Part shown: positions 40,219 to 50,430 of the stretch, piece by piece | Layout: every line of letters starts with the position of its first letter | Numbering within the stretch: position 1 is the first letter of the stretch | Source of the DNA: Nitrospira sp. | GTDB lineage: Bacteria > Nitrospirota > Nitrospiria > Nitrospirales > Nitrospiraceae | Length of the DNA stretch: 64,000 nucleotides | Direction: 5' to 3' | Assembly (NCBI GenBank): GCA_022226935.1 | Contig: CP092081.1 | Coordinates: 2,185,351 to 2,249,350, forward strand | Notes under the pieces: model-generated | Database searches by the model: none | The model's input: only the letters and a program-made list of their open reading frames with translations | What the model was told of the DNA's origin: nothing | Program-made: the position numbers and the translations under genes

Positions 40219-42222
40219 ATGATCATGCCTTCGTTTAAGCTCGATGCTCCATTCAAACCCTGCGGCGACCAAGGCCAAGCGATTGACAAGCTGACGTCCG
40301 GAATTTTGGCCGGTAAGCAGCATCAAGCGCTACTCGGCGTGACCGGTTCCGGCAAGACCTTCACGATGGCGAATGTCGTTGAACGGGTGCAGAAGCCGAC
40401 GCTCGTGCTTGTCCACAATAAGACGCTCGCCGGTCAGCTTTACCAAGAATTTAAACAGTTTTTCCCGCACAATGCCGTCGAATATTTCATCAGTTATTAC
40501 GATTACTACCAGCCGGAAGCCTACATCCCGCAGAGTGACACGTATATTGCGAAGGACGCCTCGATCAATGACGCGATCGATCAGATGCGCCATGCGGCGA
40601 CGACCTCATTGTTGCAGCGTAACGATGTCTTGATCGTCTCGTCAGTCTCCTGCATCTACGGGCTCGGGTCGCCGGAGGTCTACCATGCCATGTTGGTCTA
40701 TCTCGAAGAAGGGATGGAGACGCGGCGCGAGAAGATTCTGGCGAAACTGGTCGATATTCAATATGCACGCAACGACGTGGATTTCCACCGTGGAACATTT
40801 CGCGCGCGCGGTGATGTCATCGAGATTTTCCCGGCTTCATCAGAGGCCAAGTCGGTGCGCATCGAACTGTTCGGCGATACGGTCGATGCCATTCATGAGA
40901 TCGATCCGCTGACCGGCAAATCTCTGGGCAAGTTGCCGAAGATCGCCATCTACCCCAACACGCACTATCTCATTGCGCCGGACCGGTATGAACGGGCGAT
41001 CACAGGCATTGAGGAGGAATTGGACGCGCGAGTGGCGGCGTTCAAAAAGAACGGTCAGTTGTTGGAGGCGCAACGGATCGAGCAGCGGACCAAGTTCGAT
41101 CTCGAGATGATCCGCGCCATGGGATATTGCCACGGGATCGAAAACTATTCGCGCCACTTGAGCGGGCGCACACCGGGAGATCCCCCGCCGACGTTGCTGG
41201 ATTATTTCCCCAAAGACTTTCTCTTGATCATCGATGAATCGCACGCGACGGTGCCGCAAATCGGGGGCATGTACGAAGGCGACTTTTCCAGGAAACGCAC
41301 GCTTGTGGACTATGGCTTCCGACTGCCCTCCGCCGTCGACAACCGTCCGCTGAAGTTTGCCGAGTTCGAGCGGATGCTCAAACAAGTGATCTATGTGTCG
41401 GCGACGCCCGGCCCTTATGAACTGGAGCATGCCAAAGGTGAGGTCATCGAGCAGATCATTCGCCCGACCGGTTTAATGGATCCCCTTATCGATGTGCGGC
41501 CGGCGAAGGGGCAGGTGGACAATCTTTTGGCGGAAGTCCGGGCGGAAGCGGCGAAGGGCAATCGCGTGCTGGTAACCACCCTGACCAAACGCATGGCCGA
41601 AGACCTCACCGAGTATTATCACGACCTCGGGGTGAAGGTGCGGTATCTGCACTCGGACATCAAGACGCTGGAGCGGGCAGAGATTATTCGCGATCTGCGA
41701 TGCGGCGTGTTCGATGTGCTGGTTGGTATTAATCTCTTGCGAGAGGGACTGGATCTTCCGGAAGTCGGATTAGTGGCGATCCTGGATGCGGATAAAGAAG
41801 GTTTTCTCCGGTCGCATCGGTCTCTGATTCAAACCGCCGGCCGCGCGGCGAGAAATCTCGATGGCCGAGTCATTTTTTATGGGGACATGGTGACTGATTC
41901 GATGCGGAGCGCGATGGATGAAACGGCGCGCCGGCGGCATATCCAGGAGGCGTACAATGTCGCGAATGGCATTACCCCGGAAAGCATCAAGAAACTGATC
42001 CCCGCACTCGACTATGCGTCGGGAGGAACGAATCCCGGTCAGCTGGAGCTGGCGGCGGAATCGTTGGGGGACTATGCGGTAACAGGGGATACGGAGCCGC
42101 TGATCCGGCGTCTGGAAGTGGAGATGAAAGCCGCCGCCAAGAAGTTGGAGTTTGAACGGGCGGCAGAGTTGCGGAACCGGATCAGGTCCTTGAAGCTGAA
42201 AGCGCTGGAGTTGACGCAGTAA
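40219..42222 (+). CDS. uvrB: Excinuclease ABC subunit B
   Basis: The 667-residue helicase-like subunit receives DNA from UvrA and positions UvrC. Visible are Walker A GVTGSGKT (residues 40-47), the beta-hairpin [12 protein letters not shown] that grips damaged DNA, the DESH box, and a C-terminal UVR motif ([18 protein letters not shown]) that binds UvrC. ATG 40219 or 40225 is the start; ribosome site weak. The 286-bp region upstream has no recognisable LexA box or gene. Confidence 0.97.
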   Translation: MIMPSFKLDAPFKPCGDQGQAIDKLTSGILAGKQHQALLGVTGSGKTFTMANVVERVQKPTLVLVHNKTLAGQLYQEFKQFFPHNAVEYFISYYDYYQPEAYIPQSDTYIAKDASINDAIDQMRHAATTSLLQRNDVLIVSSVSCIYGLGSPEVYHAMLVYLEEGMETRREKILAKLVDIQYARNDVDFHRGTFRARGDVIEIFPASSEAKSVRIELFGDTVDAIHEIDPLTGKSLGKLPKIAIYPNTHYLIAPDRYERAITGIEEELDARVAAFKKNGQLLEAQRIEQRTKFDLEMIRAMGYCHGIENYSRHLSGRTPGDPPPTLLDYFPKDFLLIIDESHATVPQIGGMYEGDFSRKRTLVDYGFRLPSAVDNRPLKFAEFERMLKQVIYVSATPGPYELEHAKGEVIEQIIRPTGLMDPLIDVRPAKGQVDNLLAEVRAEAAKGNRVLVTTLTKRMAEDLTEYYHDLGVKVRYLHSDIKTLERAEIIRDLRCGVFDVLVGINLLREGLDLPEVGLVAILDADKEGFLRSHRSLIQTAGRAARNLDGRVIFYGDMVTDSMRSAMDETARRRHIQEAYNVANGITPESIKKLIPALDYASGGTNPGQLELAAESLGDYAVTGDTEPLIRRLEVEMKAAAKKLEFERAAELRNRIRSLKLKALELTQ

Positions 42223-42266
42223 CGGCCGAACCGCATAACGGCGAGATAGTGGGAAATTCCCTCAAC

Positions 42267-42527
42267 TCACATCTGTTTGTAGAGGTAGGCCCCCAGGAAC
42301 ATCCCCAACACGCTGAGCAGGTTGACCTTGATGCTGAAGCCGAAAGTCAGTTTGAGGAGAACCAGATCGACAGTGAGTGGCGGGTTGATTCCGGGAGAGA
42401 AATTACTGGCAAAGATGTTTTGAATCGCGCCGTTCGGGGCCATCACGCGCAGAATTTCACCGAAAATCCCGCCCAGCATTCCGCCGATCAGGATAAAGAT
42501 CAGCAGCACGCCGATCGATTTTCTCAT
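42267..42527 (-). CDS. DUF4321 small membrane protein
   Basis: The 86-residue protein has a positively charged start (MRKSIG), a hydrophobic helix (VLLIFILIGGMLGGIFGEIL) and a C-terminal helix (LSVLGMFLGAYLYKQ), fitting DUF4321. Unknown function. ATG 42527 has AGGAG about 9 bases upstream; a GTG at 42548 is a possible longer start. Driven by the strong promoter at 42578-42606 on the minus strand. Convergent with uvrB. Confidence 0.75.
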   Translation of the reverse strand: MRKSIGVLLIFILIGGMLGGIFGEILRVMAPNGAIQNIFASNFSPGINPPLTVDLVLLKLTFGFSIKVNLLSVLGMFLGAYLYKQM

Positions 42528-42577
42528 CCGATGCTTCTCCTGGTTCACACTGTCGGCGGTATGTGCCGACTTGAGGC

Positions 42578-42606
42578 ACCATATCGGAAGCGTAAAATGA
42601 TGTCAA
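42578..42606 (-). promoter_or_regulatory. Near-consensus promoter for the DUF4321 gene
   Basis: On the minus strand TTGACA (42606-42601), a 17-base spacer, and TATGGT (42583-42578). Predicted start near 42571 gives a short leader before ATG 42527. The rest of the gap to the ffh promoter (42607-42817) shows no gene; an SRP RNA gene was looked for and not found. Confidence 0.7.
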
Positions 42607-42817
42607 CAAAATGCATGCCAGATGACGGCAGCGGCGCATGTTCCTGAGTAGGAAGGCCCTGTTGCGTTCCCGTTCCAATGTGGGAATGTCTCCTTGTTGT
42701 TCGGTCATCCGCAATACGTTGCGACTGCTTCTTGGCCGGCCGTGGGTTGGCGAGTGAGCCTGAAAGGAAGCGCGACGAAACGGCTTCAAGACGTCGTCAA
42801 CCGAGATGCCGAATATC

Positions 42818-42845
42818 TTGACTTCACGCGCCGCCCTTCTATAGA
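42818..42845 (+). promoter_or_regulatory. Promoter for the ffh-rpsP operon
   Basis: TTGACT at 42818-42823, 16-base spacer, TATAGA at 42840-42845. It would give a leader of about 80 bases to the ffh start codon. Confidence 0.6.
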
Positions 42846-42933
42846 CTGCCCGATGCTATTTTTTTGATGTTTTTCGAGGCGATCGGAGCTCTGGCTCGAA
42901 CCCGGCTTCGATGGCCTTTTTCTTTGGTGATTG

Positions 42934-44283
42934 GTGCTTGACGCGCTGAGCGAAAAATTTGAACGGATCCTGAAGAAGCTTCGTGGGCAAGGTGTGCTCA
43001 CCGAGGACAATATTGCTGAAGCCTTGAAGGAAGTCCGTCTCGCGTTGCTCGAAGCGGACGTGAACTTCAAAGTCGTCAAGGACTTCCTGGATCGCGTGCG
43101 TGAAAAAGCGATCGGTCAGGAAGTACTGAAAAGCCTGACGCCGGGGCACCAGGTCGTCAAAGTTGTGTGGGACGAACTCCGCGGCATGATGGGCGGTGAG
43201 CGGTCGGGCATCAGTCTCGCCTCCAGGCCTCCGACCATTCTCATGATGGTCGGATTGCAGGGAGCCGGGAAAACCACAACCTCCGGCAAACTGGCTCGCT
43301 TGTTCAAGAGCCAGGGCAAGCGCGTGTTGCTTGTGGCGGCCGACCCGCGTCGCCCTGCCGCGGGCGATCAGTTGGCGAGCCTCGGCCATGACTTAGGGAT
43401 CGATGTGCATCGGTTCGATCAACTCGATGCCTCGCGCGCCGATGTCGTCCGTATTTGCCAGCGCGGAGTAGAGCGTGCGCAGGAACAAGGCTACGACCTC
43501 GTGGTTCTCGATACCGGCGGTCGGTTGCATGTCGATGACGAATTGATGGCCGAGCTTGTGGCGGTCAAAGAGGCCGTGACTCCCCACGAGGTATTGCTGG
43601 TTGCCGATGCAATGACCGGTCAAGATGCGGTCAATATGGCCGGGCAGTTCGACCGGCAGGTCGGTCTCACAGGCGTGATCCTGACGAAAGTAGAAGGTGA
43701 CGCCCGGGGCGGCGCGGTCCTGTCTATCCGGGCAGTGACCGGGAAGCCGATCAAATTTCTCGGTATGGGGGAAAAGCTCGACGCCTTGGAGCCCTTCCAC
43801 CCGGATCGGATGGCCTCGCGGATCCTCGGAATGGGCGACGTGCTTTCGTTGATCGAAAAAGCGCAGGAGACGTTTTCACGGGAAGAGGCGGAGGCCGCGC
43901 AAAAGAAACTGACGAGCAGCACGTTTACCTTGGAAGACTTCCGCTCTCAATTGGGGCAAATGAATCGGCTGGGATCTTTCGAGCAGATCCTGGGTATGTT
44001 GCCGGGCGGACAGAAATTGAAAGACCTCGCGAACAGCGGGTTGCCCGAAAAAGAAATGAAGCGGGTCGCGGCCATGATTGATTCCATGACCAGTCGTGAA
44101 CGGCGCGATCACACATTGATTAACGGCAGCAGGAAAAAACGAATTGCTCGCGGCAGCGGGACGAGCGTGCAAGAGGTCAACCGGTTGATCAAGCAGTTTT
44201 TGCAGGCTCGAAAAATTGCCAAGGTCATGTCGGGCGGAGCAGGTGGCCGGCGTCAGTTGGCCCAAATGCTTCGAGGGATGTGA
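42934..44283 (+). CDS. ffh: Signal recognition particle protein
   Basis: Ffh (449 residues) binds signal peptides of nascent membrane proteins and delivers ribosomes to FtsY. The N and G domains carry GLQGAGKTTTSGKLA, DTGGRL and TKVEGDARGG; note Glu where most Ffh proteins have Asp in the G4 motif TKxD. The methionine-rich M domain follows (MNRLGSFEQILGMLPGG, RRDHTLINGSRKKRIARGSG). I place the start at GTG 42934 (MLDALSEKF), with TTG 42931 the alternative; GGTGAT is a weak ribosome site. First gene of a translation/secretion operon. Confidence 0.96.
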   Translation: MLDALSEKFERILKKLRGQGVLTEDNIAEALKEVRLALLEADVNFKVVKDFLDRVREKAIGQEVLKSLTPGHQVVKVVWDELRGMMGGERSGISLASRPPTILMMVGLQGAGKTTTSGKLARLFKSQGKRVLLVAADPRRPAAGDQLASLGHDLGIDVHRFDQLDASRADVVRICQRGVERAQEQGYDLVVLDTGGRLHVDDELMAELVAVKEAVTPHEVLLVADAMTGQDAVNMAGQFDRQVGLTGVILTKVEGDARGGAVLSIRAVTGKPIKFLGMGEKLDALEPFHPDRMASRILGMGDVLSLIEKAQETFSREEAEAAQKKLTSSTFTLEDFRSQLGQMNRLGSFEQILGMLPGGQKLKDLANSGLPEKEMKRVAAMIDSMTSRERRDHTLINGSRKKRIARGSGTSVQEVNRLIKQFLQARKIAKVMSGGAGGRRQLAQMLRGM

Positions 44284-44385
44284 ACGGAGCAGCGTAAGAT
44301 CGCATACGTAGTCACTGGTGAAGAAGAGAGTGTTAACCGAGCAGACCCAGCTATGGCTGAGGGCTCATTATTGTAGGAGGTTCTA

Positions 44386-44694
44386 GTGGCGGTTCATTTA
44401 CGATTGGCACGGACGGGACGACATAAGCGACCAATGTATCGAGTCATCGCAGCGGATTCACGCAAGCCGCGCGACGGCCGGTTTTTGGAAATTCTCGGCA
44501 TTTTCGATCCGCTGAAGAATCCGGCAGTGCCGGTGTTGAAGTCGGAACGGGTGCTCTCGTGGTTGCGGCACGGCGCTCAGCCTACGACGACCGTGCGGAC
44601 GCTGTTGAAGCGGCACGGAGTCTGGAAGGAATTCGAGACTGAGAAAAGTGCGAAGGCCGAAAATCTGGGAAAAGACGAGAAGAGCAAAAAGTAG
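44386..44694 (+). CDS. rpsP: 30S ribosomal protein S16
   Basis: The 102-residue protein opens with MAVHLRLARTGRHKRPMYR and has DGRFLEILGIFDP, both diagnostic of S16, which helps 16S rRNA fold in the 30S body. The tail is Lys/Glu-rich. It starts at GTG 44386, with TAGGAGG just upstream. Fourth position in order ffh-rpsP-rimM-trmD-rplS is the standard bacterial arrangement. Confidence 0.97.
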   Translation: MAVHLRLARTGRHKRPMYRVIAADSRKPRDGRFLEILGIFDPLKNPAVPVLKSERVLSWLRHGAQPTTTVRTLLKRHGVWKEFETEKSAKAENLGKDEKSKK

Positions 44695-44703
44695 GCGGAT
44701 TTC

Positions 44704-45231
44704 ATGACGCCGCTCGATCAGGCAGAACTTGTGACCATAGGAAGGATCGAGCGATCCTTCGGGGTACGAGGCGAAGCGCGCGTGCGGTCCCTCAGCGATG
44801 TGCCAGGGCGATTCGAGGCGCTTCGCGAGGTGACGATTGTAGCATCGAGCGGCAAGAGTCTTGTGACTCGGGTCACGCACGTTCGGTCCGGTGGGCCGAC
44901 ATTGATCGTGGGGTTCGAAGCGTTCACGACGCCGGAGCAGGTCGCCGAGTTTCGCGGTGGACTTTTGCAGGTTCCGCGTGGAGACTCGCCGGCGCTGCCG
45001 ACCGATCAGTACTATCAATGCGACCTGATCGGGATGGTTGTCCAGGATGAAAGCGGAGCGGTATTGGGCCAGCTGGAAGAAGTTCTGGCCGTGTCTGATA
45101 ATCAGGCCTTCGTCGTGCGGCAGGATGGAAAAGAATTGCTGATTCCTGCGGCAAAACAAATCGTGCTGTCGGTGGATGTCGCGAAACGGGTGATGACGGT
45201 TCGGCTACCCGAAGGGTTCGGAGATCTCTAG
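44704..45231 (+). CDS. rimM: 16S rRNA processing protein RimM
   Basis: The 175-residue protein helps mature the 30S head and binds S19. It has the N-terminal RimM barrel (VTIGRIERSFGVRGEARVRSL) and a PRC-barrel C-terminal half (YYQCDLIGMVV, LLIPAAKQIVLSVDVAKRVM). It begins 9 bases after rpsP and ends 1 base before trmD. Confidence 0.95.
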   Translation: MTPLDQAELVTIGRIERSFGVRGEARVRSLSDVPGRFEALREVTIVASSGKSLVTRVTHVRSGGPTLIVGFEAFTTPEQVAEFRGGLLQVPRGDSPALPTDQYYQCDLIGMVVQDESGAVLGQLEEVLAVSDNQAFVVRQDGKELLIPAAKQIVLSVDVAKRVMTVRLPEGFGDL

Positions 45232-45232
45232 C

Positions 45233-46006
45233 ATGCGGTGCGCCGTTCTGACATTGTTTCCGGATATGGTGGCCCCCGTGCTTGGCCAGAGCATTCTCAA
45301 GCGCGCTCAAGAAAAGGGATTGCTGGACGTTTGTGTTCAGAATCTGCGGGACTATACGTTCGACCGGCACAAGACGGCCGATGACGTGCCCTATGGCGGG
45401 GGCGCAGGCATGGTCATGAAAGCCGAACCAGTTCTCCGGGCCGTCGATGCGCTGCGCGCCCGGTATCAGGCCTCTCATCCCAAGACGGCCTTGCGGGTGA
45501 TCATGCCGTCTCCCCAGGGGCGGCCATTTACGCAAGCACTGGCGCAGTCTCTGGCGAAGGATGACCGTGTGCTGGTATTTGTCTGCGGGCATTATGAGGG
45601 CATGGATGAGCGTGTCAATGTGGCGTTGTGTCCTGAACAGATCTCCGTCGGCGACTATGTGTTGACCGGAGGGGAATTGGCGGCGCTGGTCATGATCGAC
45701 GCCGCGGCCCGTTTGGTTCCCGGTGTGCTGGGTGATGCGGCGTCGGCGGCCGAGGAATCGTTTACTGAAGGGTTGTTGGAGTATCCGCATTACACCAGGC
45801 CTGCGGAGGTGCGCGGGATGGCGGTTCCTGAGGTGCTGGTATCGGGGCACCACGAGGCGATTCGCTTGTGGCGCCGCAAAGAAGCGTTGCGGAACACCTA
45901 TCTGAAGCGACCGGATCTCTTACGTGATCGCGAGCTTGGATTGGAAGATCAACGGTTATTGAATGAAGTGATGCAAGAGAGTCTAGTACAGGTACCTGTT
46001 CGTTGA
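45233..46006 (+). CDS. trmD: tRNA (guanine-N1)-methyltransferase
   Basis: TrmD (257 residues) methylates G37 of tRNA, preventing frameshifts. It has the SPOUT trefoil knot with [25 protein letters not shown] and the start [11 protein letters not shown], plus the [10 protein letters not shown] loop. The start ATG 45233 is directly after the rimM stop. Confidence 0.97.
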   Translation: MRCAVLTLFPDMVAPVLGQSILKRAQEKGLLDVCVQNLRDYTFDRHKTADDVPYGGGAGMVMKAEPVLRAVDALRARYQASHPKTALRVIMPSPQGRPFTQALAQSLAKDDRVLVFVCGHYEGMDERVNVALCPEQISVGDYVLTGGELAALVMIDAAARLVPGVLGDAASAAEESFTEGLLEYPHYTRPAEVRGMAVPEVLVSGHHEAIRLWRRKEALRNTYLKRPDLLRDRELGLEDQRLLNEVMQESLVQVPVR

Positions 46007-46022
46007 GAGGAGGAGAGAGATT

Positions 46023-46427
46023 ATGAATCGGCTAGAGCGGATCCAACGATCCTTAACCAAAAAAACGGCGCCCAAGTTCGAGATCGGGGATACCGTTCGT
46101 GTTCATGTGAAAGTCGTTGAGGGTGAAAAGGAACGTATCCAGGTGTATGAAGGCACGGTCATTGCCAGAAAAGGGACGCTAAATAGCGAAACCTTCACTG
46201 TGCGAAAGCTGTCGTATAACGTAGGGGTGGAACGGACCTTCCCGATCCATTCACCGAGTGTGGCGAAGGTTGACGTCGTCCGTCAGGGACGAGTTCGTCG
46301 CGCCAAGTTATATTATTTGCGGACGAAGAAGGGCAAGTTCGCCAAGGTGGAAGACCGCGAGTTCAAAGTCGAAAGCAAGGCGCAGACTGCAGCGAAGGTC
46401 GAAGCTGCCGCTGCGGCAAAGGCCTAA
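46023..46427 (+). CDS. rplS: 50S ribosomal protein L19
   Basis: The 134-residue protein has the L19 pattern: [20 protein letters not shown], then [10 protein letters not shown] and the [15 protein letters not shown] segment (here [12 protein letters not shown]), [10 protein letters not shown]. It sits at the 30S-50S interface. An Ala/Lys-rich tail extends it by about 15 residues. GAGGAGAGAG precedes ATG 46023. Confidence 0.97.
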   Translation: MNRLERIQRSLTKKTAPKFEIGDTVRVHVKVVEGEKERIQVYEGTVIARKGTLNSETFTVRKLSYNVGVERTFPIHSPSVAKVDVVRQGRVRRAKLYYLRTKKGKFAKVEDREFKVESKAQTAAKVEAAAAAKA

Positions 46428-46465
46428 TCCGGCTCGTCGTATACGCTCAGGACAGAGGCGCACGT

Positions 46466-47155
46466 TTGGTTGGTAGTCTGAACCCGTCGACAGGGGGACC
46501 CACCGAGGAATTTGAGGTGGAGGCCCGGTCGCGCGGGTACCGGCATATTGCCGGCTTGGATGAGGCCGGACGTGGGCCTCTCGCTGGTCCTGTAGTCGCC
46601 GCGGCCGTGTTACTGCCGAGACGGTGCCGCCTGGCGGGACTCAACGATTCCAAACAGATCGTCGAAGCAGACCGTGTCCGGCTCTTTGGTGAGATTGTTC
46701 GCCGCGCGACTGGTGTCGGCATCGGCGCTGCGACGGAGGCGGAGATCGATCGCCTGAACATTCTTCAAGCCTCTTTGTTGGCGATGCGTCGGGCATTAAT
46801 GGCCCTTCCGATCCAACCCGATTTTCTGCTCCTGGATGCGGTCACCCTTTCCGGCCTCTCAATCCCTCAGCGTCCCATCATTAAAGGCGACGGGCTGTCC
46901 TGCTCCATTGCGGCGGCATCGATTGTTGCCAAGGTGACGCGCGACCGGCTGATGGTCGAATATCACCGGTGGTATCCCCAATACAATTTTGCAGAGCATA
47001 AAGGCTATGGAACGCCGGAGCATCTGCGGTTGCTTCGCGAGCATGGGCCCTGTGCGATTCATCGCCGAAGTTTCGCGCCTGTACAACATTGCTATGCGGA
47101 AGATGCGGCAGTAGACCTTTCGCTATGCGATGAAAGTGAGAGCCTGCTCGACTGA
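46466..47155 (+). CDS. rnhB: Ribonuclease HII
   Basis: The 229-residue enzyme removes ribonucleotides from DNA-RNA hybrids. Its catalytic start GLDEAGRGPLAGPV, the AAASIVAKVTRD helix and HKGYGTPEHL are all present. The start is taken as TTG 46466 (GAGG just upstream), giving a short extension before the fold; other starts are possible. Its last bases overlap the ATG of the next gene (TGATG at 47153-47157). Confidence 0.94.
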   Translation: MVGSLNPSTGGPTEEFEVEARSRGYRHIAGLDEAGRGPLAGPVVAAAVLLPRRCRLAGLNDSKQIVEADRVRLFGEIVRRATGVGIGAATEAEIDRLNILQASLLAMRRALMALPIQPDFLLLDAVTLSGLSIPQRPIIKGDGLSCSIAAASIVAKVTRDRLMVEYHRWYPQYNFAEHKGYGTPEHLRLLREHGPCAIHRRSFAPVQHCYAEDAAVDLSLCDESESLLD

Positions 47156-47541
47156 TGCGTGATCGACGCCGCCTGCTCGGAGATGAAGGGGAAGGGCAAG
47201 CCGAAGCCTATCTTCGCCGACAGGGGTTTCGAATCCTGGGCCGCAATGTGCGCTCCCCATTGGGCGAGCTGGATTTGATCGCGGACGACGGGGGCACTCT
47301 GGTGTTTGTCGAAGTCAAACGTCGGCGGTCAGGGGCCTATGGCGGTGCGATCGAAGCCGTGGATGCGCGCAAACGCGCCAAGCTCATTCAACTGGCTTCT
47401 CAATATCTCGCCCAGCACCGTCTGCACGACCGTGCGTGCCGGTTCGACGTCGTGTTGATTCAAGACGACGCCGGAAGTGGCGCAAGGGTGCAACATATTG
47501 CGAATGCATTCGACGTCGCAGGGGATGATCTGCGATGGTAG
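47155..47541 (+). CDS. YraN family (UPF0102) nuclease-like protein
   Basis: The 128-residue protein has the YraN fold of the restriction-endonuclease superfamily: GEGQAEAYLRRQGFRILGRN, GELDLIADDGGTLVFVEVK and RCRFDV-type ending (here CRFDVVLI). Function unproven. Commonly follows rnhB, as here, with a 1-base overlap. Last gene of the ffh operon. Confidence 0.93.
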   Translation: MRDRRRLLGDEGEGQAEAYLRRQGFRILGRNVRSPLGELDLIADDGGTLVFVEVKRRRSGAYGGAIEAVDARKRAKLIQLASQYLAQHRLHDRACRFDVVLIQDDAGSGARVQHIANAFDVAGDDLRW

Positions 47542-47647
47542 GATGCTGTCGAGTTTCTGAGGTGTTGTACCGGGCCACTGTCGTGCCATGCCATGCGGAA
47601 AGGGCCCACGTCGTGCTGCGTTTTGACCGCTACCGTTGTCACCATTC

Positions 47648-48316
47648 ATGATTCAACTTTTTCACGTCTCAAAATACTACGACCGCCGCCCGGCCCTTTC
47701 CGATGTCACGCTTGAAATCGAGAAGGGCGAATTCGTGCTCTTGATGGGGCCCAGTGGAGCGGGAAAATCGACGCTGCTCAAGTTGTTGATCGGCGCGGAA
47801 CGCCCGGAGGAAGGCCAGATTCTCGTGCAAGGGCGTAGCCTGTCGAAACTGCGTGCCTCAGAAATCCCCGTGCTGCGTCGTAAGGTGGGCATCGTTCTGC
47901 AGGACTTCCGGCTCCTGCCGAAGAAAACCGTGTTCGAGAATGTCTCGCTGCCTTTGTTGGTACAGGGTGCGGCCACAACAGAAATCCGGCGAAAGGTCGC
48001 GGAGGCGCTGCGTGCCGTCGGCCTGGACCATAAAAAAGATCTGTTCCCACCCGGTCTATCGACGGGCGAGCAGCAGCGCATCTGCATTGCCCGCGCGATC
48101 GTCAATGGGCCGATCATGCTGCTGGCCGATGAACCAACCGGGAATTTAGACCCTGATTTAACGAGCGAAATTATCGAGTTGTTCAAAGCGATCAATGCAC
48201 GGGGAACAACCATCATCGTCGCGACGCATGATCCCAATGTCCTGGCACAGGTCAATCGACGGGTGATCACCTTGGCTCATGGAAAAGTAGTGTCCCGGGA
48301 GCAGGGGACATCGTGA
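47648..48316 (+). CDS. ftsE: Cell-division ATP-binding protein FtsE
   Basis: The 222-residue ABC ATPase has Walker A GPSGAGKST (residues 34-42), an LSTGEQQR signature (Thr replacing the usual Gly) and LLADEPTGNLD. With FtsX it regulates septal peptidoglycan hydrolysis through EnvC-type activators. ATG 47648 is chosen; the TTG at 47636 is upstream and less likely. The stop overlaps the GTG start of ftsX (GTGA). Confidence 0.95.
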   Translation: MIQLFHVSKYYDRRPALSDVTLEIEKGEFVLLMGPSGAGKSTLLKLLIGAERPEEGQILVQGRSLSKLRASEIPVLRRKVGIVLQDFRLLPKKTVFENVSLPLLVQGAATTEIRRKVAEALRAVGLDHKKDLFPPGLSTGEQQRICIARAIVNGPIMLLADEPTGNLDPDLTSEIIELFKAINARGTTIIVATHDPNVLAQVNRRVITLAHGKVVSREQGTS

Positions 48317-49212
48317 GACGCCTTCTCTATCTTTTGCGAGAGGCTGTCGCCAATGTCTTGACCAATCGCACCACCACCCTAGTTGCGGTGGCGACGACCG
48401 CCTTTACCTTCGCCTGTGTCGGCGTGTTTCTGCTGCTCTACGTGAATTTGAAGACCATGGCCGCCTCACTGGAACAGGATATTCAGGTCATGGTGTATCT
48501 GCAGGATGATCTGACCGAGCAGGCACGAAACGAAATCGAGCAACAATTAAAAAGTGATCGCGCGATCGCCTCGTTGACCTTTGTCTCCAAGGAGCGGGCG
48601 CTCGCTGATTTTCAGGTCCAATTTCCATCGGAGTCGCGTCTGCTGCAGGGGCTCGGGCAAAATCCGCTTCCGGCCTCGTTCGTTGTCACGTTGGCCGCGG
48701 AGTCTCGCTCATCCGACGCCATGCGGCGCTGGGCCAATCGGACACAACTGATTCCCGGCGTCAGTCAGGTGCAGTACAACCAGGAATGGGTGGAGGCCTT
48801 GGCGGGCATTGTCCGATACATTGAAGTGGCGGCTATTATTGTCGGCGTGATCTTGTCGGCCGCCTCGGTGACGATCATCGCGAATACGATTCGCCTGGCC
48901 CTCTATTCCCGGCGCGAGGAAATCGAAATTCTGGGATTGATCGGGGCGAGCACCACATTCATCCGCGTGCCGTATTTGCTGGAAGGCGCCGCATTGGGTC
49001 TGTGCGGAAGCGCCCTTTCCCTGGTGATCTTAAAAAGCGGATTCGAATTGTTCCGGCATCAAATTCATTCCGCCACGCGATTTCTGGGCGTCGATGCGCT
49101 GCTGACCTTTTTCCCCTTCGAGATGTGTCTGGTGCTCATGCTGGTGGGACTCTTTCTGGGATGCGCCGGCAGTTTTCTCTCGCTGTTGCGTTTTGGCGAG
49201 GGCCGGGCATGA
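48313..49212 (+). CDS. ftsX: Cell-division membrane protein FtsX
   Basis: The 299-residue protein has the FtsX topology: a helix near residues 22-45, a periplasmic domain (about 50-165), and three further helices. The region NTIRLALYSRREEIEIL is the conserved cytoplasmic loop that contacts FtsE. It transmits ATP hydrolysis to periplasmic hydrolase activators. Start is GTG 48313 overlapping the ftsE stop; its stop overlaps the next start (ATGA). Confidence 0.95.
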   Translation: MRRLLYLLREAVANVLTNRTTTLVAVATTAFTFACVGVFLLLYVNLKTMAASLEQDIQVMVYLQDDLTEQARNEIEQQLKSDRAIASLTFVSKERALADFQVQFPSESRLLQGLGQNPLPASFVVTLAAESRSSDAMRRWANRTQLIPGVSQVQYNQEWVEALAGIVRYIEVAAIIVGVILSAASVTIIANTIRLALYSRREEIEILGLIGASTTFIRVPYLLEGAALGLCGSALSLVILKSGFELFRHQIHSATRFLGVDALLTFFPFEMCLVLMLVGLFLGCAGSFLSLLRFGEGRA

Positions 49213-50405
49213 GACGGATTCAGTGGGGATGTGCAGTATGGAGTGTCTGCATGGCGTTGTCGATGAGCCCAATGCCGGCACAGGCCGAGCGTAAAGATTC
49301 CTATGCCGACAAGATCGAGCAGGAAAAGAAAACGCTGGAAAAATTGCGCGGAACCATCGTCGAAAAGCGTAAAAAGGCAGATGAGGCTGAAAAGAAACGC
49401 GAGTCGATACTGCAGGGATTGCAATCGTTGGACGAACGTCTGGTGCGTTATCGGCAGGAACACCAGGATACCGTCAGAAAGCTGAAAAAAAAGGATGTGG
49501 AAATCGAGCAGATGAGCGTGCAGCTCAGCCGTTTGTCCGAACGTATCGACGAACGGCAGGATGCCATTGCTGCCCGGTTGCGGGTCCAGTATGTCGAGGG
49601 GCGGTTTTGGCAACTGAAGACCCTCCTCGCCGCCAGTTCAGCCGGCGACTTTCAGCGCCGCTTCCGGTATCTCTCCGCCGTGACGCAACGGGAATATGAG
49701 ATCATGGAGAGCTATCGGAGAGATGCCGAGCGAATCGCCGAGGTGGAACGGAGCCGAGAGGAAGCGCGCCAGGGCATTCTGGCCTATAAGATCAGTACAG
49801 AGGAAAAGCTGGCTCAAATTCAGGGGCTCAAGAAGCAGAAACGCGTCTATCTTGCGAAAATCACGCAGGAAAAGGAGTCCCATGATCGCGCGGTCGAGGA
49901 GCTGGAGCGCTCCGCGAGCCGAGTTGATAGCTTATTGAAAGAGCTTGAGACCAGGCGTCGGGCCGCCTTGGCAAACCGTCCTCCATCCGCCGGGGCAGGG
50001 CTCCGGGCATTACGAGGGACGCTCTTGTGGCCGACAGACGGGCAGGTGGTCTCCTATTTTGGCCGGCAGAAGCATCCCACCTTCAACACGTATATTCAAC
50101 GAAAAGGGATTGAGATTCGCGCGGCAGAAGGGAGTATTATACGATCGGTGCTTGCCGGTCAGGTTGTGTATGCGGACTGGTTGAAAGGCTATGGACTCGT
50201 TATAATCATGGATCATGCCAACGGGGTGTTTTCACTCTACGCCCACGCATCAAAAATCTTGACGTCGGTGGGCGCCCGTATTGAGGCCGGGAATGCGATC
50301 GGGGAAACGGGCGACACCGGCATGACAGGTGAAAATACGCTGTATTTTGAGCTGCGCGAAGGGGCGGAACCGGTGGATCCCCTGGTGTGGCTGTCAAAGC
50401 GGTAG
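49209..50405 (+). CDS. EnvC-like FtsEX-dependent hydrolase activator
   Basis: The 398-residue exported protein has a signal peptide (SMSPMPAQA), a long coiled coil (about 35-265) and a C-terminal LytM domain (about 280-398). The LytM metal site is degenerate: the usual HxxxD region reads RKGIEIRA and the second site YAHAS has lost its partner histidine. That matches EnvC, which lacks zinc and activates amidases rather than cutting itself. ATG 49209 overlaps ftsX's stop, so it is translated with ftsEX, which strongly supports this role. Confidence 0.9.
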   Translation: MRRIQWGCAVWSVCMALSMSPMPAQAERKDSYADKIEQEKKTLEKLRGTIVEKRKKADEAEKKRESILQGLQSLDERLVRYRQEHQDTVRKLKKKDVEIEQMSVQLSRLSERIDERQDAIAARLRVQYVEGRFWQLKTLLAASSAGDFQRRFRYLSAVTQREYEIMESYRRDAERIAEVERSREEARQGILAYKISTEEKLAQIQGLKKQKRVYLAKITQEKESHDRAVEELERSASRVDSLLKELETRRRAALANRPPSAGAGLRALRGTLLWPTDGQVVSYFGRQKHPTFNTYIQRKGIEIRAAEGSIIRSVLAGQVVYADWLKGYGLVIIMDHANGVFSLYAHASKILTSVGARIEAGNAIGETGDTGMTGENTLYFELREGAEPVDPLVWLSKR

Positions 50406-50430
50406 GCCTCGGGAAGGAAGGAACCCACGT

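Noticed and set aside
42549..42933. SRP RNA gene upstream of ffh
   Set aside because: I looked for the conserved GGAAGCAGCC-type tetraloop region and flanking helix and did not find it; the gap instead holds two promoters.
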